Assembly: GCA_002395135.1 (NCBI GenBank)
Contig: DGWC01000068.1
Location: forward strand, 24,609-51,888
DNA length: 27,280 nt
Direction of reading: 5' to 3'
DNA from: Prevotella sp. UBA4268
GTDB lineage: Bacteria > Bacteroidota > Bacteroidia > Bacteroidales > Bacteroidaceae
Shown: positions 7,982 to 15,210 of the stretch, piece after piece
How the letters are laid out: each line of letters opens with the position of its first letter
How positions within the stretch are numbered: position 1 is the stretch's first letter
Program-made: the position numbers and the translations under genes
The notes under the pieces: generated by a model
What the model saw: the letters and a program-made list of their open reading frames with translations, nothing else
The model's database searches: none
What the model was told of the DNA's origin: nothing

Positions 7982-9211
7982 TTAGGGAATCAACTGATGC
8001 GAATGGGCTATTTTCGTGTATTCATCATCAATGAATTGATCAACCCAAGAGTAATATTCCCTGCATTTTTCAGTAACCCTGTTTGCATTCCTGAATTCTT
8101 CCAAAAGAGCCTCACCTTTGCTGACAATCTGGTCTTCTACAGGTTTTATTTGTTGCAGCAGACCCGTCTGACGGGAGTTGATGAGGTGGCTCAGCATGAT
8201 ATAGTTTTCACCTTCACCATAATTCATGGTCCATATCCACGGCTTCAACAGGTTACCCCATGTTGTGAGCGGACATGTAAGGTCTTTGCTGCGCGAAACA
8301 CATTTTGGAAGACTCTGGTCTTTAGAAAACCAAACAGGCACGGCTACACTTACCAGCGGAGAACTAATAGCGGTCCAACTGGTTGTGAGCAGTGGGTTCT
8401 CGCCTGCCCTCACTCCCTGAAAGACGACGCACGATGCTGTTGAGATTCTGGGAATGAAGTCAGTGAAATACATATAACTCTCTGTTTCCTCATCATCTGG
8501 CATATAATCGTATAAATCCATATTTGTCAAGCCGTGTCGCAAACATCGTGAAAAAGAAAGCAGCGTCGTCACGTTGAGTTTATTTTCTGATGCCGCTTTC
8601 TCAAAGAGAGCAGAAGCAGTTCTGTATCGCGCATAACCTTTACCTTTTTCTATATCACCAGAGAAGCCGAAATTCGTGCGTACGATATATCCATGAGGAG
8701 CCACAGAAGGATCGTTGGCATCGAATTTCTTTACGCCTTTTGTCCCACACTCAAAATAGGCAACGTTCCCATCGGCATCCATACATCCGTAATTGCTTCC
8801 GTAGTCAAAGGGACTCATTTTATTGAGCAACGCTTCAAACTCTGACATCGTGGCACATTGTTCAAGTCCGATGCGGATAATATTTCCCTTTGTCTTTTTC
8901 CCTTCGACGGGTTCTTCAAGATTATAGGCGGTGGAATTCATAATGGCGAGTCCTTTTTCGTTCTGCCCGTAAACGACCAGTCGTCCACTGGTGCTTTTCA
9001 ATGGTACTACACCTATATATGCATATTTACCTTTGTCGGAGTATACATATGCATTGTCGGCATTACTGCTGTCGCGTTGTTTAAACATCAGTGGCCGGCC
9101 ATCAGAAGTGCACCTGCCGGAAACAATACCCGTAGTACAGGCTTTTGCAGGAATCAGTTGCAATACAATTGCAGAAAGGATTAATAGTTTTTTTCTCATG
9201 ACAATACTCAT
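7982..9211 (-). CDS. Exported Ntn hydrolase of the choloylglycine hydrolase/acyltransferase (C45/C59-like) superfamily
   Basis: This 409-residue protein (405 if translation starts at MRKK, 9199) has a signal peptide ending in PAKA directly before CTTGIVSGRCTSDGRPLMFKQRD. That puts Cys25 at the mature N terminus, where this superfamily places its nucleophile. Other family traits are NEKGLAIMNST, YGCMDADGNVAYFECG and GYIVRTNFG. Members hydrolyse or transfer linear amide bonds (bile-salt hydrolase, penicillin acylase, isopenicillin N acyltransferase). The substrate here is unknown. It is the first gene of the susCD unit, about 110 nt behind its promoter, so its product probably acts in the periplasm or at the surface on material handled by SusCD. 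Neither possible start has a clear ribosome-binding site. MRKK gives the more usual signal peptide. Confidence 0.8.
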   Translation of the reverse strand: MSIVMRKKLLILSAIVLQLIPAKACTTGIVSGRCTSDGRPLMFKQRDSSNADNAYVYSDKGKYAYIGVVPLKSTSGRLVVYGQNEKGLAIMNSTAYNLEEPVEGKKTKGNIIRIGLEQCATMSEFEALLNKMSPFDYGSNYGCMDADGNVAYFECGTKGVKKFDANDPSVAPHGYIVRTNFGFSGDIEKGKGYARYRTASALFEKAASENKLNVTTLLSFSRCLRHGLTNMDLYDYMPDDEETESYMYFTDFIPRISTASCVVFQGVRAGENPLLTTSWTAISSPLVSVAVPVWFSKDQSLPKCVSRSKDLTCPLTTWGNLLKPWIWTMNYGEGENYIMLSHLINSRQTGLLQQIKPVEDQIVSKGEALLEEFRNANRVTEKCREYYSWVDQFIDDEYTKIAHSHQLIP

Positions 9212-9322
9212 TTTATGGGTTATATCGCTTTGTTTTTCTTTACAATCTTTGTCTATACCATGCGGCCATCTATCAATTTAAAACTTTTGCGGTGCATAGT
9301 CTGTTAAATCATCACCTTGGTG

Positions 9323-9353
9323 CAAAAATATTAAAATATCTTGATGAGCACAA
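9323..9353 (-). promoter_or_regulatory. Promoter of the Ntn hydrolase-susC-susD unit
   Basis: On the minus strand TTG (9351-9353) is separated by 20 bp from TATTTTTG (9323-9330), a full match to the Bacteroidota sigma-ABfr consensus. It predicts a 5' leader of about 105-110 nt. Confidence 0.7.
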
Positions 9354-9381
9354 CTAAATTTTTTACCAACTTAACACGAAT

Positions 9382-9408
9382 GACAAATTGTCCTTTATCC
9401 GTGATAAA
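9382..9408. promoter_or_regulatory. Two adjacent palindromes between divergent promoters, candidate operator
   Basis: GACAA-A-TTGTC (9382-9392) and TTTATC-CGT-GATAAA (9394-9408) lie side by side in the 381-bp divergent region 9212-9592, between the -33 elements of the left (9351) and right (9435) promoters. Their position suits control of both units, possibly by the AraC-type regulator encoded next door. AraC proteins usually bind direct repeats, so the binding factor is open. Apart from these sites and the two promoters, nothing else is recognisable in the intergenic stretch. Confidence 0.4.
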
Positions 9409-9434
9409 ATGACCGAAAATATCGGGATCTAAAA

Positions 9435-9465
9435 TTGCGTACTCCTGAAAAAAAAGTTACCTTTG
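9435..9465 (+). promoter_or_regulatory. Promoter of the TPR-AraC regulator
   Basis: TTG (9435-9437), 20 bp, then TACCTTTG (9458-9465) matches the Bacteroidota consensus. The predicted leader is about 120 nt and AT-rich. Confidence 0.7.
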
Positions 9466-9592
9466 CAATGGTTTAGGCTCCGTCTGCCATCTAATTTGTC
9501 ACATCATCAAACATACATATTTATATATTCTGGACAACCTAACCACTACATAATAGAGAATACTTCAAAAAGAATTAGAATAAACAATTACA

Positions 9593-11353
9593 ATGAAAGC
9601 ATCAAGTCTGCATATTGATATAAGGATTGGATTTGTATTTATCGCTTTTCTGTTTTTGCTGACTGACTGCCAGCAACAGACACCCAAGAAGAAGGTCTAT
9701 TCTGAAAAGGACAGTATCTATACGGTGTCCTATATCACGAAAGTGCATTGGGACAATCCATCCTATGCAATGAAACTCATTGCCCAAGCAGAGGAAAAAG
9801 GCATGATGCCTTCTTGGCGTGCTGACAGTCTACGCATGCACGTATGTTATGATAACTTTTACGATCAGAACGGCAGTCTTGCCTATGGCCTGGCTGCGTT
9901 GTCCCATGACTCCATTGCAAAAGATCCCCAGCGACATGTAAATGTCCTTGGAAATGTCATTCGGGCAGCAAACTTGCTCGGACGCTATTCCGAAAGTATC
10001 AAGTATTGTTCCGACGGAGTTGTACTGGCAAATAAAATAGGTGATGAATACCATGTTTCCCAATTCAATTTCACAATGGGTAAGAATCTTTATCAGATGA
10101 ATGAACGAACACACGGCCTTCAGTTGATGTTTGACGCAATCAACGGGTTGGAAAAAAAGGAGGATGCCAGAAGTTACAGACTGCTCGTTTATTGCTACAG
10201 CCAGATTATTAATGCCGTGTGGACCAAAGACATCTCTATTTCTATCAATACATGTCTGAAAAAAGTGGATCTTCTGAAACGACTGGAGATCATGCAAGAA
10301 AAAGACAGCAACTTCATCGGCATTATGTATGGACAGGCCTTCGCCGATCTGGCTGCCCTGTACGCAGAACAGGGAGACATCAAGTTGGCAAAGCAGTATG
10401 AACAGAAATACAAGCGAACAGGATTCTCAAAGACGGTCAGAGGGAAGCAGTATTTTCTGAATTATTATCATTCCATGCATCTGCCCGACGAATTGCTTGC
10501 CACTGTGCGCCAGTGCGACTCCTACTGGCTTCATCGTGATACGATATGCGGCCGCTATGCCCATGTGCTGGGATATACATCTGATGCATTACTATGGAAG
10601 GATGATCTGAAGGGAGCATTAGAGTACAGGATTCGGCAAATCAAGGTTAAAGACAGCATTGACGACCGGGAGAACCGGGAGGAAACCAAGCGCATGGCTG
10701 CCTTATACCAAGCATATGAGAAGGAAATGGCTCTTGAAAAAGAAAAAGCCCGAAGCGCGCGCTATCTCATTCTGTCAGTAGTTGTCATTGTCATGTTGCT
10801 GCTTTCCGGCCTATTTGCTTTCTATTGGTATCGTCAGCACAAGATTCTAATGGTGAAAGACCGTAAGTTGCTTCGCATGCTGGATGCCATTACCAATTAC
10901 CAACGGCCACAGAAAAGCACAAACAGCAATACGGAATCGTGCGATGAAGATCATATGAAAACACCAACACGGGTGATACAGCAGAAAGACATGATGAAAG
11001 AGAAATTCTTGAATCTGATGGATAATGAGCGTGTCTTTTTGCAACCTGATTTCGGCAGAGACCGATTGCAGGAAATGCTGGGTGTCAGCAAGAACGCCCT
11101 TACTCCCCTGCTCCGCGAACTGATAGGCGAGAACACCAGCATCAGCGACTATGTTAATGATAGGCGCATTGCCTATGCCTGCCAGTTGATGAAAGCCCAA
11201 CCGACAATGAGCATCGAAGCGGTATCGAGTGCATCAGGTTTCACAACGACGCGCAATTTCCGACGTTGTCTGAACGAGCGCTTCGGCATGTCGCCTACAC
11301 AGTTTAGAAAAGCATCGTTAAGCAAGGAGGAACCGAGTTCCTGTACGGAATGA
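9593..11353 (+). CDS. Membrane-anchored TPR sensor with C-terminal AraC-type DNA-binding domain
   Basis: The 586-residue protein begins with a hydrophobic export/anchor segment (about 12-24, before DCQQQ; a lipobox is doubtful because Asp precedes the Cys). A helical region of about 60-350 resembles tetratricopeptide repeats. A clear transmembrane helix lies at about 388-411 (LILSVVVIVMLLLSGLFAFYW), and an AraC/XylS-type helix-turn-helix region at about 482-580 ends in FGMSPTQFRK. The layout places the TPR part in the periplasm and the DNA-binding part in the cytosol, so one protein could sense and regulate. It is divergent from the susCD unit and sits just before the GH28 operon, making both plausible targets. 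The inducing ligand is unknown. Confidence 0.85.
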   Translation: MKASSLHIDIRIGFVFIAFLFLLTDCQQQTPKKKVYSEKDSIYTVSYITKVHWDNPSYAMKLIAQAEEKGMMPSWRADSLRMHVCYDNFYDQNGSLAYGLAALSHDSIAKDPQRHVNVLGNVIRAANLLGRYSESIKYCSDGVVLANKIGDEYHVSQFNFTMGKNLYQMNERTHGLQLMFDAINGLEKKEDARSYRLLVYCYSQIINAVWTKDISISINTCLKKVDLLKRLEIMQEKDSNFIGIMYGQAFADLAALYAEQGDIKLAKQYEQKYKRTGFSKTVRGKQYFLNYYHSMHLPDELLATVRQCDSYWLHRDTICGRYAHVLGYTSDALLWKDDLKGALEYRIRQIKVKDSIDDRENREETKRMAALYQAYEKEMALEKEKARSARYLILSVVVIVMLLLSGLFAFYWYRQHKILMVKDRKLLRMLDAITNYQRPQKSTNSNTESCDEDHMKTPTRVIQQKDMMKEKFLNLMDNERVFLQPDFGRDRLQEMLGVSKNALTPLLRELIGENTSISDYVNDRRIAYACQLMKAQPTMSIEAVSSASGFTTTRNFRRCLNERFGMSPTQFRKASLSKEEPSSCTE

Positions 11354-11443
11354 TTTGTGATGGTACAGTCAGTATGCAAGGTGCAGATAGTTGAATAATG
11401 TTAATGTTGCGCCATTTGTTTCCCTGTTTACAATAATTATTTG

Positions 11444-11451
11444 TAAATTTG
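11444..11451 (+). promoter_or_regulatory. Putative -7 element for the GH28 operon
   Basis: TAAATTTG matches TAnnTTTG, 38 bp before the GH28 start codon. The nearest upstream TTTG (11415-11418) is 25 bp away, longer than usual, so the promoter may be weak or activator-dependent. Confidence 0.5.
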
Positions 11452-11489
11452 CGTAGGAATATTGCACTTAACACATCGATTCAAACAAA

Positions 11490-12971
11490 ATGAGAACTAC
11501 TAAACACTTTCTGCTCATGCTCGTCATGGTCTTGCCCATGGCAATGCGTGCACAAACCAATACTTATCAGGCGTATTTCAATGACGTGCCCTTCGGCATG
11601 CCGGCATTCAGCGCACCCGTCTTCCCCAACACGGAGGCGAATATCAAACAGTTCGGGGGCGTGGGCGACGGACAGACACTATGCACAGAGGCCTTCCGCA
11701 AGGCTTTCGCCTATCTGGAACAGAAAGGCGGTGGCAGACTGACGGTGCCCGCTGGCGTTTGGTTCACGGGGCCTATCGACCTGAAAAGCAACACTAACCT
11801 GCATCTGGAGAAAGGGGCCATCATCCTGTTCAGCCCCGACGAAGAGTATTATCCGCTCGTCAACACGTATTATGAGGGGCTGGCATCGCGCCGGTGCCAC
11901 TCGCCCATCTACGGGCTCAACCTGGTGAACGTGGCCATCACTGGCCAGGGGGTAATCGACGGCAACGGACAGGCTTGGCGACCGCTGAAGAGAGAGAAGG
12001 TGACAGAGGGGCAATGGAAGGAGATGACACGCGGCGACAATGGCTTTTTCAAGGGCGACCGCCTGTGGTATCCTTCGAAGGGGTTCGTCGCGGCCGACTC
12101 TCTGTTGCGTCTGAACAAACCTATTAGCGAGAGAAGCGAGGCCGACTGGCTGTCTATGCGCCGTTTCCTGCGTCCGGTAATGGTCAGTCTGGTAGGCTGC
12201 AAGAATGTGCTCTTGCAGGGCGTTATCTTTCAGAACTCACCGGCTTGGAACATCCATCCGCTGATGTGCGAGAACGTGATTATCGACGGCGTGACGGCGC
12301 GCAACCCCAGTTATGCACAAAACGGCGACGGGCTCGACCTTGAATCGTGCAGGAATGCACTGATCATCAACTCTGTTTTTGATGCAGGCGACGACGGCAT
12401 CTGCATCAAGAGCGGCAAGGATGCTGAAGGACGCAAGCGCGCCCGACCCTGCGAGAACGTCGTGGTTGACGGCTGCACCGTGTTTGCCGGTCATGGCGGT
12501 TTCGTGGTGGGCAGCGAGATGAGCGGTGGTGTGAGGAACATCCTGGTCAAGAACTGCCAGTTTCTCGGCACCGACGTGGGTCTGCGCTTCAAAAGTCGTC
12601 GTGGGCGCGGAGGTATCGTTGAGAACATCTTCATCAGAGACATCAGCATGACCGACATCAAGGTGGATGCCATCATCTTCAACCTCTATTACGGCGGCCA
12701 GTCGGTAGTGGAGATGATGCAGAGCGGCACGAAGGCAAACAATGTTGACGTAATGCCCGTTGACGAGACCACACCCCAGTTTCGCAACATCCACATAGAA
12801 AACATCATGTGCCAGAGTGCCGGCAGGGCGATGCTGTTTAACGGCCTGCCCGAAATGCCCATTGAGAACATTGACCTGAAGAACATCAACATCACCGCCC
12901 GGCAGGATGCCGCGTTCTTCAACTGCAAGAAGATCTCCAGGAAGAACGTAAACATCAAAGTTGCCAAGTAG
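11490..12971 (+). CDS. Glycoside hydrolase family 28 (polygalacturonase-like), secreted
   Basis: The 493-residue protein has a signal peptide at about 1-21 (AMRAQ). The N-terminal segment (IKQFGGVGDG, then FRKAF, then GGGRLTVPAGVWFTGPI) is typical of bacterial exo-acting GH28 enzymes, and a right-handed beta-helix follows. All GH28 signatures are visible: NGDGLD (278-283), GDDGICIKSG with D301/D302, GHGG (334-337, His335) and RFK (R366, K368). The expected reaction is inverting hydrolysis of alpha-1,4-galacturonosyl or related rhamnogalacturonan bonds; exact specificity is not readable. It is the first gene of a three-enzyme unit, 88 bp before the next gene. Confidence 0.9.
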   Translation: MRTTKHFLLMLVMVLPMAMRAQTNTYQAYFNDVPFGMPAFSAPVFPNTEANIKQFGGVGDGQTLCTEAFRKAFAYLEQKGGGRLTVPAGVWFTGPIDLKSNTNLHLEKGAIILFSPDEEYYPLVNTYYEGLASRRCHSPIYGLNLVNVAITGQGVIDGNGQAWRPLKREKVTEGQWKEMTRGDNGFFKGDRLWYPSKGFVAADSLLRLNKPISERSEADWLSMRRFLRPVMVSLVGCKNVLLQGVIFQNSPAWNIHPLMCENVIIDGVTARNPSYAQNGDGLDLESCRNALIINSVFDAGDDGICIKSGKDAEGRKRARPCENVVVDGCTVFAGHGGFVVGSEMSGGVRNILVKNCQFLGTDVGLRFKSRRGRGGIVENIFIRDISMTDIKVDAIIFNLYYGGQSVVEMMQSGTKANNVDVMPVDETTPQFRNIHIENIMCQSAGRAMLFNGLPEMPIENIDLKNINITARQDAAFFNCKKISRKNVNIKVAK

Positions 12972-13059
12972 GGGCAGGTTCGGGCTGGCTGAGAGTTTAT
13001 AGGAACAAGAGATTTACAATCACAGGCGGAAGAAAAAAAAGGAAGGAGCATTCTCGTAT

Positions 13060-15171
13060 ATGAAGCAGCGGTTTTTCACGCTCTTTGCGCTGGTCATCTC
13101 ATCGATGGCCATCGCCATCGCCGGGGAAATAGACCGGCAAGCACTGGTGGGGCGAAACAATCCACACGTACAGACGATGGATGCGCTGTCGTCGCTGTCG
13201 GTGGGCAACGGTGAATTTGCCTATACGGTCGATGCCACTGGGCTGCAGTCGTTCCCCGCCCACTATGCCAAGGGTGTGCCCTTGGGCACGCAGAGCCAGT
13301 GGGCATGGCACTGTTTCCCTAATCCCGACAACCTGCGACGGGAGGAAACGCTGGTGGATTTTGACTTCCATCACGGACATAAAGAGGTGTATGCCACGAA
13401 GGCGGGCAGCAGCCAGCGCTCACTGGCAGCCTACGACTGGTATCGCGAGAACCCCCACCGGCTCCATCTGGGCATCATCGGCTTTGATTTCGACAGTGGT
13501 GTGAGTCCCCAGTCTGTGGCGAACATCCACCAAACGCTCAATCTGTGGACGGGAACCATCAACAGCCATTTCTCTATCGGCAAAGATGCATACCACGTGG
13601 CTACCACATGTCATCCCCAACTCGACATGATTGCCGTGAAAACGCATACCAAGGCACGCACCCCTATTGCTTTCAGGTTTGCCTATCCCACGGGCGCGCA
13701 CTCTGATGACGCCTGCGACTGGCAGAAAAGTAATCTGCACACAACAACCATCGTGGAAATCGACAGCCACCATGCCGTTTTGAAGCGTCAACTGGATGCC
13801 ACCACGTATTACGTGACGGTGACATGGCAGGGCAAAGCGGCATTCAACACCAAGGGGAGCCACTATTTCTCGTTGACTCCCGCTGACGATGAGTTATGTT
13901 TCACCGCGCTCTTCACCCGTGAAAAGCCTCAACAGGGAAACATTCCCGACTTTCAGGCTACGTCCAGGCTATCGTCCGCGCATTGGAAACAGTTCTGGAC
14001 GAGCGGCGCTGCCGTGGATTTCTCACACTGCTCTGACCCAAGGGCAAGCGAACTGGAGCGCCGCGTGGTGCTCAGCCAATACCTGCTGGCCATCCAGAGC
14101 GCAGGAAGCACTCCGCCGCAAGAAACGGGCCTCACATATAATTCATGGTTCGGCAAATTCCATCTGGAAATGATCTACTGGCATCAGGCATGGCTGCCAC
14201 TGTGGAACCACGCCGACTTACTCAAAAGGACGCTCAAATGGTATCACCATGCGGAGCCTATCGCCAGGGAAATAGCGCAACGACAGGGCTTCAATGGGGT
14301 AAGATGGATGAAAATGACCGATCCTTCTGCCGTCGAGGCACCCTCCAACGTGGGCAGTTTCCTCATCTGGCAGCAACCCCATCTCATCCATCTGGCCGAA
14401 CTGGTTTACCGCACCTCGCCGTCAAAGGAGTTCCTCGAAGAATACTATCCCATGGTGGAACAGACGGCAACGTTCATGGCCGATTTCGTCACCTATGACA
14501 AAAAGAACAAACGATACACCCTGCGTGGATTCATTCCTGCACAAGAAACGCTCAAGGCCGACGAGACCATCAACGCCCCCTTCGAACTCTCCTACTGGCA
14601 TTTCGCCCTCAAACTGGCACAGAAATGGCGTGAACGCATGCAAAGGCCGCGCAACAGGCAATGGGATTTGATTATCAGCCGACTCTCACCACTGGCATAT
14701 GACGAAGAAAAACGATATCTGGCTGCCGAAACGGCCATTGACACCTACCGCGACATCCGGTTTACCAGCGACCACATGGCTGTGCTCGGAGCACTCGGAA
14801 TACTACCCATGAACCCTCTCGTCCGTCAGGAATACATGCAGAACACGCTCGACTGGGTGTGGAAAAACTGGAACTGGGATAAAACTTGGGGATGGGATTA
14901 CCCGATGACTGCCATGTGTGCCGCACGCCTCGGCGACAGGGATAAGGCCGTGGGCGCCCTGCTGATGAACAACCGCACCAACACTTATCTGGTGAGCGGA
15001 CATAATTACCAGGACGAGCGACTGCGACTTTACCTTCCCGGTAACGGCGGTCTGCTCACTGCCATCGCCCTGATGTGCGCTGGATGGGATGGATGCAGCG
15101 GCCGCAACCCCGGATTTCCCGACGACGGTACGTGGGATGTGAGATGGGAAGGGCTGCACCCTCTGCCGTGA
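13060..15171 (+). CDS. Secreted six-hairpin (alpha/alpha)6 glycosidase-like protein, family unassigned
   Basis: The 703-residue protein has a signal peptide at about 1-22 (AIAGE). The N-terminal beta-rich part carries SVGNGEFAYTVDATGLQ, the kind of opening seen in GH65/GH95-type six-hairpin enzymes. The helical part has aromatic and acidic clusters expected of an (alpha/alpha)6 barrel (WFGKFHLEMIYWHQAW, GVRWMKMTDPSAVEAP, NWDKTWGWDYPMTA) and ends with YLPGNGGLLTAIALM. I cannot name its CAZy family or catalytic acid with confidence; Glu in FHLEMIYW and Asp in WDYPM are candidates. It sits between GH28 and GH36, 39 bp before the latter, so a role on pectin-type oligosaccharides is inferred from context. 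A purine-rich GGAAGGAG lies about 12 nt before the start. Confidence 0.7.
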   Translation: MKQRFFTLFALVISSMAIAIAGEIDRQALVGRNNPHVQTMDALSSLSVGNGEFAYTVDATGLQSFPAHYAKGVPLGTQSQWAWHCFPNPDNLRREETLVDFDFHHGHKEVYATKAGSSQRSLAAYDWYRENPHRLHLGIIGFDFDSGVSPQSVANIHQTLNLWTGTINSHFSIGKDAYHVATTCHPQLDMIAVKTHTKARTPIAFRFAYPTGAHSDDACDWQKSNLHTTTIVEIDSHHAVLKRQLDATTYYVTVTWQGKAAFNTKGSHYFSLTPADDELCFTALFTREKPQQGNIPDFQATSRLSSAHWKQFWTSGAAVDFSHCSDPRASELERRVVLSQYLLAIQSAGSTPPQETGLTYNSWFGKFHLEMIYWHQAWLPLWNHADLLKRTLKWYHHAEPIAREIAQRQGFNGVRWMKMTDPSAVEAPSNVGSFLIWQQPHLIHLAELVYRTSPSKEFLEEYYPMVEQTATFMADFVTYDKKNKRYTLRGFIPAQETLKADETINAPFELSYWHFALKLAQKWRERMQRPRNRQWDLIISRLSPLAYDEEKRYLAAETAIDTYRDIRFTSDHMAVLGALGILPMNPLVRQEYMQNTLDWVWKNWNWDKTWGWDYPMTAMCAARLGDRDKAVGALLMNNRTNTYLVSGHNYQDERLRLYLPGNGGLLTAIALMCAGWDGCSGRNPGFPDDGTWDVRWEGLHPLP

Positions 15172-15210
15172 GAACAATGATTATATAAAACAATAAATAC
15201 ATAGAAAACA

